Shown here in pieces: positions 52,301-64,000 of a stretch of DNA of 64,000 nucleotides. The DNA is from Tanytarsus gracilentus (Eukaryota; Arthropoda; Insecta; Diptera; Chironomidae): NCBI GenBank assembly GCA_038502055.1, contig JAXRKN010000043.1:4030001-4094000 (forward strand), written 5' to 3'. The notes under the pieces were generated by a model that had not been told where the DNA came from, searched no databases, and was given only the letters and a program-made list of their open reading frames with translations. The position numbers were made by a program, and so were the translations under genes. Positions within the stretch are counted from its first letter, which is position 1; the number at the start of each line of letters is the position of its first letter.

Positions 52301-55300
52301 ATCACAACGTTGACATTTAGCTGCCGAGCAGTTGTCGACACTTATAAATTTCCATCTTCTTCTGCAAAGGCAATGATAGGTGAAAATTTTACTCTTTAAT
52401 AGGCCCACAATGTGACATTAATACTTTACAACTTGAAAATCGTTCACATCTCTTTCACTTTCCCATCTCGCTCGTCATTAAGCGTAAATGTGACATTTAT
52501 TACTATCAGCTCGAGTTCGTTATGTTCTTATTCCCATTTGTGACTTCGTGTCCTCATTCTTAGTGGAGTGTGAAAAGTGTAAAAATATGAAGGGATGAAA
52601 ACTTATTGTCAATTAATTTAGTAATTTTTTTAAAAGCGTCCACTCCTTGTATCTAGAACTAAAACATTAACCCAGTGTAAAACCAAGAAGAGCACATAAA
52701 ACTTGTAAAAACATGAGACTTGAGCCACACATAATAGTAATAATAATAAAATTTTAAAGAGCTCTCTTGTGTATAAACTCACATTTTGCCCTATTACATG
52801 CCAGCAACTAGGTGTGTGTGGTATCCATTGCATGTCGCTTCATTAGTTTATTTAGTTGCACATTTTTTTCAACGCTGACTCTCAATACTCTCTGTTGACT
52901 CTAAACATACATTAGAAAAAGTATTTTTTTGTTTACACATCAGACCGGCGCCTTTAAATGCGCCAATTGAAAGAGGTTTCGAGTTAATGTACAGTTCGAT
53001 GATAGCGTTTCTCTTTCATCTATATGCGATGTAAAATTTGTTGACATGAGAACGATGCGTCTAATTGAATATTTTTTTTTACAACACTCGCTCCCACTCA
53101 AATTGATTAGACTTATTCTCTGAAATTGAATGCCGAGCACATATGTGTGATGTAAATTCATTCTTTTTTTAAATTGATGAAATTAATCTTGATTTATTAC
53201 TGATGCTATTAAATTTTTTTTATTGATTAATTAAGCAGCAATTTTTCTATTTTTTGTTAACTGGATTTTTAAAAACAAAAAAAAATTAGGTCGAGATTTT
53301 CTAAATAAATTTAATGAAAATTTCATCTCGCCAGTTACAAATTTTTATTTTATGGAAAATCATTAAGAGCGATCGTAGCATAAATTAGACAGTTCACTTT
53401 TATGTTCGTTGACGAAACGATTTTCGAGTGAGGGAAGCACATAAAAAGAAATTAATATTCAATATTCGTCGATGATGATAATAATAAAAAATCAATATTT
53501 AATTAAGCACTCGAGTAACGTCACATTGGTTTTGACACTCATAAAATCGTCTCTCTGGAAGTCTTTTTATGATGTTGCTCTCGCTAGCTAGATGGATCCA
53601 TGATTGAGTGCAACATACACATAGAGCGGGAGAGAATCATGATGATGATGATTTGTGTATGCTGTTGCTCATCATCCATCTCTTTTGCCTCATATATTTA
53701 CAACATATGTGAAGTAATTTAATTATTGCGTTTCAATAAACAAAGTGAGTTTATTATGGTGCCATGTTTATCGAGAAAAACTGAATTAATTTGATGCAAG
53801 AGAAAATCTGGAGAATAAAATTCAATTTAACGTCAATTTAATTAACTCCAAGTTACATATTGCTGACCGTGATTCAAGATTGAATTTATTATCCGGAAAA
53901 AAAACTTTATGACTTTTAAAATGTTTTAAAAAAAGTTTTAACATAAAATTTACTGAAAACATTTCTGACACAATTTCCACGCGTTTCGGTCATTTTTCTT
54001 CCATTTCTACCGAATGCCCATAACTTTTCTCCATAAGTGCCGTCATTAAAATGCGTCATGTCGCCAGTCGTGCTCTCTTCTATTCTTATCAGCCCAAAAA
54101 AGTAGTAATAACAATTTTTGGGAAGAGGCGAGAGAGACGTGATTTAAAGAAACACTAGCATTATGTATGTGATAGCGATAGCGGAGGAGCTTCATAATGA
54201 TAATTTAATTTCACACACTTTTGTTTATGACACTCTCACTCGCTGGTGAGAACGTGCCGTTGATGTTACGAAAAACTTCCATGTGACACATATTTAATCA
54301 AATTTTATTTTAATTTACACAAATGTGATGTGAATGTAAAATGAAGGCATGGCTTTGTTTGATCAACGTAGTAGATGGAAACTAATTAGAAAGAGAATTG
54401 TTTCGTTGCTCCTTTGAATATTCTCTCAAGAGTTTATTTGACACTTGCGCGCTACTTTTTTACGTCAATTACAAAACAATGACATTTCAATGCCATCAAC
54501 TTCATGTGAGAAAAAAATCTTTAAATTCTTGAAAATATTTTTTAATAATTTATTTCCACCCTAAATTTTTATGCTAATTAAAACCCACAAATCGATCCCT
54601 TGCATTTTAGCACACATGAGAGGAAAATTTAATGAAAATATCTCAAGATTCAATTTTACGTATGCAGCGTGTAATGCAACTCCATGTCGTTCACAGTGTG
54701 AGAAAATTCACTGAATTATTTTACTTAATGAGATGCTTTTGTTTTTCCTTTCACATACTTTACCATATCATCCATAAATTCACGCAAGTGAGTGAAATTT
54801 TTTTAGGGTTACACTGTCCAGTTTTTTTCTTTTTATTATTCCACTGATGCTTTTGTGTGTACGCTTAAGTGATCTCTTTTGTGATATAAAATTCCATCCC
54901 AAATTGTCTGCCATGGCCATGAATTTTTCTACTTTATGGATTTGCAAAAAAAATATATGTTCATGAGAGTACAAATATTAAACCATATGTTGATATTCCG
55001 TAGAAAAAACATTGTCTATGTGTATCTCTTTTTTTATATTCTACACATCGTCGATCTGTTGAGAGAGAAAAAATTATTATTGAGTGCTCTCCCATGCCAC
55101 TTCAAATATTGCTGCTGCTTCTGCTTTATTTATTTTTTTAACGCTCGAGAATATTTTTTTTTCTAACTTCCGAATTGTGCAAAAAATAAACATGTGGATC
55201 GCTTTTTTATTTTTCGAGTGGTGATGACTCGATGATTTTATAAAAATGCATTGATGTGAATAGATTGAGGACTTTTTGAAATTCAAAATTTCATTCAGCT

Positions 55301-58300
55301 TTAAAAAACTTATATTTAAAATAAAAATTCAATTTTCCGCATAAAATTTTATGACCTCAATATTGCGCCCCTTAAAGTTCAATTTCATCCAAAATACTCA
55401 TTTTATTTTCACCACATTCAACCTCAAAAGCTTTCCTCAATTTTTATCTTAAGACAAAATACCACATTTATGACCCTTTTCCTCCTTTTTATTTTTCTTT
55501 AGCTCTCGCTCAATATCATCCTTACATAAACATTCATATCAAGCGCACATTCATGTGAAAGATACCGAAAAAAATAGAAAAAAAGATGTGCGTATGGTTT
55601 AATGAAATTTTAAGCGAGAGCCTTTTTACGCATAGAACGAAGAGAGAGAAGCATGAAGGAGGAAAATTGTCGGACTATTTATTGGCCGATGTGAAAAATG
55701 TTCTTACTCTCGGGGGAGAAAAAGGCAAGATAGGTATAGAAAGAAAAAGAAAAGCGATAAAAAGACGTGAATAGCGCTCCAGTTGTGGGATTATGTTGTA
55801 CACCATACGAGTGAAGGAAAATCAAAGTACATACAACTCTTGGCTATTATTATGATGTGTAAACTGTTCAATATCGAGGTCGAAAGTGCTTCACTGTGAT
55901 TTATGAAAATAAATATCTTGTATCCACCATCACTGTATCGGAATATAAGATTTTCTTTTTATGGCCGCTCATGGACAATGTTTCGATGGGAAAATCAATT
56001 TTGGGATCCAACTGAATTGTTTTTCGTTCTTTTGTGTTGGCTGAGGGAAGGGGTGGAAAGTTTCAAGGATGTTTGACCGATTTAGGGCACTTGTGAAAAT
56101 AAAATAAAAGTTTAGACAATAATATTTAAATTTAAAAAATACGTTAAAATTTTACACCCTCAGAAATTCAATGAGTTATAATAAATGGGGGTGGAGGTTG
56201 TTTTCCCCAAAGGAAGAGTTTAATATATGATGCTCATGATGATGGTCAAAAGATAGAGATGGGAAATGAATAAGAAAGTGAAAAAGAATGAGTTCACATT
56301 GACCCCATTCAATGAATCTTCTTGATACATATATTTTCGGGCATCTTATAGTTTCACGAGCTATGAATGAACACACCCAGAAAAATTATGCTAATGAGAA
56401 TTTATCGAAGAGGTTCTTGTGATATTAACATATCAAAATTGTTAGAGGCTGAACACAAAAGAAGTGAACAGAGACGATGACTAACGATCGTCATTTGGGA
56501 ATTATTTGTAACCGGAGAAGAGTGAGAGGCGAAATGTGTGTATGAGAGAAAGATATTAACTGGTTGTAAAATGATTCTTTATTTATTCGTCCGTAAAAGC
56601 ATCTCCTGTGGGGATTTTAATATTGCTTGATTGAGGAAGAGTTGAGTGGAATTATTTACTGGTGCATTCACTCTCTTCTTTTTTTCGATGATGAATAATG
56701 AGGGCAAATATTTGATATTTACACATCAGTTTGTCAGTAATTAATTCTCTTGTAATCGGATGAGTGTTTGCATTTTGGATGAGTCTCAAATGAGCAAAAA
56801 ATTATATTGAAATTTAAAAAAATTAATGTCAAAAAAATATCAATTAAATTCTAAATAAAATTCAATCCGATCCTCACACAATATCGAAGTCAAGTGCACT
56901 TAAATATCATGACACAAGTGCAATGTTCGACCCAAAAAATAAAATCCAACTAATTTATACAGCACGAGAAGTGGAAAATCCAATGCAAACATTATTTGTC
57001 ATCTGAGTCAGTGAGGTTAAACAACGAAAATATTTTTATTGCACTTCACAAGTCACTCTGTTAGTTCCACTAAATTCCTTAATGCTAGTTTTTATCGTTG
57101 CTGATGTTCTGTGTGTGCGGAGATCGCGTTGAATATTATTACATACAAAATATATATAGGAAGAGCATGCATGGTTGGAAATTCTTTTAAGCCATGTGTC
57201 ACACAAGCGTGCTGGCAGTTTTGTTCTTTTTCCTCTCTCGCTTCTCGAATCGAAATGAAATTTATTTGAGAAAAATTTTTGTACATCGGAGAGAAATTCT
57301 TTTATTTTTTGTCTTTTTCAAGGAGTGGAAATTTATTTTTAAATTTTAAGCTGTTGAATTTCATTAAATTTTCATTTTATGCGTAAAAAATAAGCAAAAA
57401 AATTTCATCCCTTGAACATTTTCTCGGCTATGTTTCAAACTCACCACCAGTAGAGCGCAAAAATATTTTTTGGCGAAATAAAAAGGCAGCAACAAATATT
57501 ACAGCAATCCAACGTCAGATGTTTCTCGCTTATTGGTGCGACATCCAACTTTAATGTCTTCTCTCGCACTCAAAGAAGAAGATCTCCACTCATTCATTAA
57601 AGAGGGACTAGAGAAGATGCGATGAGAAAAATTTATCGACGTCAGTAGTATGTTGCGGCAATAAAAGGTACACAAGAAGGAACTAAACATCCACACAATA
57701 TTTAATTAATTTTATGTTCTACGATATAAATTTTCGTTTACAACTTAAACCATCGCTCTTCCACAATTAAGTGCTGGCTTCTTTTTATGTGATAAATCTC
57801 GCATCTCATCTCGAAAAGAATTTATTGAGTTGAAGAAATATAATCAATTGAGATATGGGAAGTGCGATAGAGAGACAGAAAAGTGCGGCTGTGAGATTCT
57901 CGATCCAATGAAAATTGATAAACACATTCAACATCGTATCATGGCTTTTTAATACGTCGCTGCTGCCATATACAAAGCCATAACACTCATAAATCTTTTC
58001 CTTTTTTTTCAATTTAAATATTTTTAACTCGCGTGGATGTTGCGAGGGATAATCTGTGATTTTGGGTGTGATATTCTTGTGTTTTGTTTTATCGAGATAA
58101 AATTTTGAGAGGTTTTTATGAAAAATTTACATATGTTTAGGAAGTTTATTTTGTGTGGACAAGTGCGGTGGATTTTATTATTTTTCATCGATTCTTTTAT
58201 AAAAAATTAACTCACAGTTGGACATAAAATTTTTAAAGTTCAATAAAATTAACTTTCAAACTTCTAAAATGTCAGTAAGAAGCTGAAAAATAAAATAAAA

Positions 58301-61300
58301 CCTCATAAATAAATCACCAACACTTCCCGAAAAAAAGCAGCCAGAAATCACACGTAAATCTTTTCCCAACAATAACGACAGCATAAAAACTATTAACGAG
58401 GGGACACAAAAAAAAAATAAAAAGAATTTACAGTCAATCAAATGCTCGAGCATTTTTAGTGGAAGGTGTGTGTGTAGCAAAACAACATATGGACTCGACA
58501 GAATCGCTACAATATCAACAAAGAGCAGCAACAATTCCAAACTATTACGAATCCTTTTTATGACTCATGTGTGCGCACGAAAAGAATAAACAAAAATTAA
58601 GAGAGAGGAGAGAAAGAAAAACAAATAGTGTGTGACGGTACCACAGTGGAAGTAAGGGATGTAATTGGAACATCTGTTAATTAGTGAAAGAGCATCTCAA
58701 TGTGCATTTTGTGGATTTTTTAACCCGAAGTAAATGAGAGACAAGTGTGGAGACGAGAGAGGAAGTTAAAATAGATTTTTATGTGTTAATAAATTCCTAG
58801 AACGAAGTAAATATGACATAGACACATGGGTAATAGTTTTAATGACACAATTTATGGATAATCTTCGAATATATAAAAAATGAGCCACACATGCGATGTA
58901 CATGGGATTTAGAACATTTATTTTTTAAGCTTAATTTATTCAAATTTATAAAATTGTTTGTGGATGTTCTTAGAGACAAAAATGGCAAAAAGTTTTCGCA
59001 ATAAATTTTTTATGAATTAGTGAAAAACTTAACGGATTTAATTTTTTGAATTTTAAGTTCTTTATAATTTTGATATTCTATAACGAGTTTCACCCCTCGA
59101 GAATTAAATTAAAATTTCAAATTCAACAAATACGTTGAAATTTCAACAAACCACTTCATTTATTTTAATCCCTTACTCATATTTTTAATCCCCTTTTCAT
59201 TCTAACAATAATAAAAATAAATATTCCATCCATCACTCACACGTTTTATTATCATACACCGCTCAAACATCTCGCGTTTCATGAAATCATATCAAGTATA
59301 TCTTTTCACTCCTAATTACATTTGACACATTCCGTACACATTTATATTTATATATTGAAAATGTGCTCGTTAGGAGAACGAAACTCAACCCCTCGAACAT
59401 TTGTTACTTTTTTCCGTACACCGCATCGTGAGTGCCCCGTAAAATGCATGCAAATGTGAGAAAATAATTTTATGTAAAATGCAAAAGAGCGGTGATAAAA
59501 AAGTGTGTTTAGAACTTTTTACGAGCTACATTAATGTGAAGTAGTAGCTGCACCTTCATGTGGTTTTTTTGGGGAGGTGTATGAACACTTTTTTTGAGAA
59601 TAAACAGAAAATGAAAATTCCTCGCTGTGGATTCACGAGAAGAGAGAGAGATGTGCAGAGAATGTAAAATGCTATTTAAACAAGGAACAGGTTGATAGCA
59701 CTCGCAATGCAAATTAGATACACGAAAAACAATCTTTGTTCGAAGAGCGTAGAGTCGGGGGGAAAATACATCAAAGGAAAAATTCTTGTTGTAGCTCACG
59801 GAGCATCACTCCGCTGGAAGATATGCGAAAAGTTTTCTTCGTTTGCTCTCTTCGCTCTTGCTTTGCATAACAAATAAAATAAAGTGATTTAAATTTCCCC
59901 CCGCGCTAAAGCGAAAATATTTTCAAAACTCGGATGAAATTTTTGCTTTGGTTTCTTCTTATTTCATCGCACATCATCATAATCAAATTGTAGATTAATT
60001 AAAAATTTAAAAAATATTCTTCTACGTAAAAATTGGAATAAATTTTCATTGTCAAAAAAAACAAATTGAGATATAAAAATTTCAATTTCGATTTTCCATA
60101 AATTACAATTATGCTCATCTGTTTCAAATGATGCTCACTCTATCTCTCGCTCGGTCGCGCCATAATCATCAATTTTAAAAGTGGAAAAATATAGCAAGCA
60201 ACAATAACACATTCATCTCTCAGTCTCGCATGCTTTTCGAATCAAGATGTAGAATAGAAGCTCATTTAATGCCCGATATTGTGGGATGACAAGCACATAA
60301 ATAACAACAATAAGCCAACCAAATGACAATAAAAATGTTTTAAAACAATTTTTCAAAATATAATAAATATGCTTTATGAGCGTGGAGTGAGCTATTGTTC
60401 GTAGGTGAATGAGCTTTAAAGAAGCGCTCGAGAAAATAATAAAAAATACAAGACTGATAATAAACGAAAATTGTTTTTAATTTCGGTAATTTTCGAATGA
60501 GAGGAGAAAAGTTTATGATGAGGCAAAAGCCATGAGTCGGCAAGAAAAGTTTTCCAAAACAATTTATTTGATGAAATAAACACACAAAAAACGTCGAGAG
60601 GGAAAAAAGTGACAAAATATAATTAAATTCCACTTTTTTGCGAAAGTGCTTTATGAGTCTGAGAGGAATTTAAGCTAAAATTATCAAATCATGGTGATGA
60701 AATTAGAAAAGTTTCCTCAAAAGGTCGTTGAATCGGTGTGAGGATCGGAAACCCTTTATTAAGTTTAAAACTTTAAACGTATTTTTTTTAAATTCAAAAT
60801 ACAAAAATCAAATTTTTTAAAAGAAAATCCAACACGGTTTCTCCGAACATAAACTAGGTTTTAGCAATTTCCTTAAATTTTCCCCCACAAAAGCGCATAA
60901 TGATGTCGTATGCTAAACATTTATTGCATCATTCACTTTATTATAGTTGAGGGCTTTTAATAATAACTGGGAGAAAGACGGTGCGTGCCTCACATGAAGA
61001 GAAACTGCTATTGTGTTGCTCCCCACACCAATGGCGAACGGAAAATTTCCTTAAGCCACCACCACAAAACTTTTCCAGCCTAATTTGCATGAATTATTCG
61101 AGCCATTTTTATGGCAATGATTCTATTTTCTCTCTCTTTTTCCCAGAGTCACATTCTGCGTATTTTCTATGCGGCCTCATTTTTCTCTCTCTGGGCTTCT
61201 CTTCTCCCACTTCTCTCCGTTTGCGTTTTGTGTAATTTGAAATATAGTCCTTTACCACCGCATAATAATATTCTTTCATTCCCAGATATATCCAATTTTT

Positions 61301-64000
61301 TTATTGCTCTGCTTTTTTTGCACATACACACAGTCTTTCGTACCGCCGTTTTACAAAGCTCCGTTCGCGGCGCACATAAAGCGTACTTCTCTATGGCTTT
61401 GTTATAATTTACGTTCTACCTTTAACAATATCAAAACCACACTCTGCCTGTCGCAATGGAACAATGTGAAGAGTTTCGAGTCGTGGACTAAAAAATTGCA
61501 TCGAATTTTTCAGGATATTCGAAATTGTTTTTTTTTTCAACGGTCATTGAATCTAGTTTCGGTCATTTTTTTACTACCTTATATCGCATATATCCGAATA
61601 TAATAACAGTAATGCCACTAAGTGTAATGATATTCATAGGAAATGTGTCTACATTTCATTTTCATTGATCGCAGTTTGAGTTTAATAAACCGTGAAAAAT
61701 AAATTGGCTAGAAATTTTTCTTTTTTCTTTGCCACAATTTTCTCCGCATGCTCACGCGTAGTCGGAAAAATCTGTTTTCTTTATTTGCTTACAAAAAACG
61801 CCTTCGAAAAATTTTTCTCTCTCTTTTTTCCGCGAAAACTCGAGAGGTTGAAAAACTTTTGCTCCTTTTTTATGTGCGTCTCATCTTTCGTAATTATAAA
61901 GTTTATTCTATGGGCGAAAACAAAAGGCATAAATTAAATGGTTTTTGGCTGTAGCATTTAAGGTAATTATATTGAGTAAGTTAGTCGGAGTGCTCTTTTG
62001 GCACAGAGAGTGACAGAAAAAAAGTTTGTCTCCTTGTTGTTATTTAATTTTTCTCGAGAGTTGAGTGCAAATAACAAAGATATATGGATGTATTTATTTT
62101 TGCTGCTTTTATCTCTTTTAGCGCGATTTTTATGATGAAAAAATTTGAAATAATTTTTTTTGGAATTTTTAAATTTTAGTTGGTCATTGAACTAAAAAAA
62201 ATTATTAAAAATTTCTCGATTGCGAAAATCGCGCTAATTGCCTCAACCAAGAACCTACTAGAGAATCTTTTCTTTAACTCACTTCTTGGTAAACATTTAA
62301 TTTAATTTCGGACTCATTTGTGCGCTTCTTTCTTCATTTCACCCTCAAGTCGTTTGTAGACATCGTCGTCGTTTTGCTAAAAACATTCTCGAAAATCAAA
62401 TTTAATTCGGGAGACAATGCGAGAAGGAGCAGAAGAAAGAAGAAGGTTTTTAAACAAAATTAACTTAATGTGCTGCTGATAATGGTGCTGGAATAATATA
62501 ATTATGAATTCCATGATGCGATTACGAACATGTGGATTATAGTCGAGGGTGTGCAAAAACCCGCTGTGAATGGAGCGAGAAGAACAAGTTTTTTTTCGGT
62601 TGATGCAAGCCTGAATTTTTAACCAGCATGCCATGAACAGAGTGCACCCAGGCAAACGTATTTCGCGATCAAATGTTATGGTGAATGTCTGGCTTAATTC
62701 AACTGTATCGTTTTCAATTGTTGATGACTTCTGAAATTCTGCACATCCTCGGACTGTCTATTGTTCACAATTTTATTCTCAGAATATTTCAAATCATCAT
62801 TGTTGTTGAGTTGTTCCAGTAGACGATGCAAATGCTAAAAGAGAGACACAGAAGAAGTCACTCGAAATGATTTTGAAGTTTTGGCATTTTTTTACTGTGT
62901 AATTTTATAGTCAGACTAAAAGAGGAATAATGACAGCTCTTTTGTGTCTCATGTTCTTTGCTGAAAACTCTTAAAATTTATGACAAAAAAACGATCATGA
63001 TTAAGGGATAGTAAAAAGATTGATTTGTGGGTTTTGGGATGCTTTAATTAATTTAATTGTCATTTTGCAAATTTTCATCAAATTTTGAATTTTATTGAAT
63101 CAATTTAAATTTGACAAAACTCACGCACAAACCCCAAATTGCAAATATTGCTTCCAGTATCATTTTCTTCTAAAAAATTCTCGAGTCCTCACTTTGCAAT
63201 TTAACTTGTACATCTTTTTTTCCTCCCCTCCCCTTTACACAACTTTAACAACTTCTTTTTTCATCTTATTGCTCCCTCAAGCAGAGTACGAAGCTATGCA
63301 AGCATAAATGACTGCAAGTGAAATTCTTTTGCTTTAAGATTATGCCAACGGGTGCAATGAATGCATTAAAAAATATTTCTTTCTAATTTAAGCCATTTTT
63401 GCACACCACAGTTTGAGAGCAAAAAAAGTTTTATTCGCTTTTATTTTTTTCCTTCTTGCATCGTCGGTCCGAGAGTGAGAAAGATTAGAAAAGTTTTTAG
63501 CCCCCGAACATACAAGGAGAGTTAAGTATATGGATAAAAGTACATTACGTCCATGCAGTGGATTTCGAGCAGATTTCTTTAAAGCTTCTTCGAAAATTCA
63601 ACCCGAAAATCCATGAAAGTTTTGTGTCGTGCTTGTGTGCGGTGGCAGAAATAATTTTTATTTCTCTTAAAGTGCACACACAGGAGATGGTTAAAGCTTC
63701 GGTCGTTATGTTTTTGGGGTTTTCTTCTTACAATCTTCACTTTTTGGCTTCCTTGAGCCATTTACTATACACACATACACACATTTCTCTTTTTATATCA
63801 TCACCAGATTGTGTTAAATGCTTTTCCCTCGACTCTTTCTTCCCTCACTTCGATGCTATTGGGAAACGATGTATTTCCTCAACGACGACGACGATGATGT
63901 TCTCTTTTTTTTCGGTAACCTCAAGAAGAAACTATCAAGTGCAATAGAGCTATTTTCAAAAGTGCCATAAATCAGAGCTCGCCTTATAGTTTGCTGCTGT

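Larger units (their letters stand above)
49059..64000 (+). other. Probable long intron of the split gene, to the window end
   Basis: Starts with a strong donor (GTGAGT). I see no further exon with a recognisable domain on the + strand. Contents noted: a B-box-like motif 174 bp in, an unexplained 181-aa minus frame (49307-49852), and a hAT-like MITE (51821-52300). The rest is AT-rich DNA with richer islands. Short frames after 54600 look like chance. Confidence 0.4.

Noticed and set aside
61111..61603. Overlapping plus frames of about 98 and 99 aa
   Set aside because: Different frames overlap, hydrophobic low-complexity content, no family match and no matching phase-1 acceptor for the upstream coding exon.
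63558..63947. 129-aa plus frame near the window end
   Set aside because: No splice context or domain; it reads through simple repeats such as ACACAT and ACG runs.
1..64000. CRISPR arrays, operons, rRNA genes or viral/bacterial gene blocks
   Set aside because: No regularly spaced direct repeats, ribosome-binding sites, rRNA signatures or dense coding; the window is eukaryotic.

Overview
The window looks like nuclear DNA of an insect, most likely a dipteran (inference). It is strongly AT-rich. Coding exons are separated by very short GT-AG introns of 53-89 nt as well as by a few long ones. Both complete genes belong to animal families (SLC22 transporter, ELOVL elongase). A predicted promoter has the Inr + MTE arrangement best known from insects. 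There are no operons, no ribosome-binding sites, and no bacterial or viral gene blocks.

Layout. (1) 122-4907, + strand: a complete six-exon SLC22-type organic cation transporter of 581 aa. Its first intron carries an 884-bp terminal-inverted-repeat element with a 5-bp target duplication. (2) 5746-10738, - strand: a complete six-exon very-long-chain fatty acid elongase of 288 aa with the HxxHH box and a C-terminal KKxx signal. It converges tail-to-tail on the transporter, with 838 bp between stop codons. (3) 10739-34668: about 24 kb in which I recognise no protein gene. It holds a TA-flanked 1.6-kb non-autonomous transposon (21384-23018), a composite repeat block with a 17-bp minisatellite (24119-24909), a possible non-coding minus-strand exon (27574-27645), and a near-perfect 536-bp palindrome (33745-34280). 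(4) 34669-64000, + strand: the 5' part of a long split gene. I predict an Inr/MTE promoter at 34669 with upstream GAGAG motifs, a 5'UTR exon ending at 35353, a 13-kb intron, and a first coding exon at 48752-49058 that encodes a long leader and then a signal-peptide-like segment. The remainder of the window appears to be this gene's next intron, which contains a 480-bp hAT-like MITE with a perfect 8-bp target duplication.

The transporter and the elongase have no evident functional link; they are simply convergent neighbours. The most unusual signals are non-genic. One is the 253-bp-arm hairpin about 390 bp upstream of the predicted promoter. Another is a family of eight 13-nt motifs that match the pol III B box (T-arm) on the minus strand. 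All eight lie in the same orientation, seven of them within 10.5 kb of the third gene's intronic DNA.
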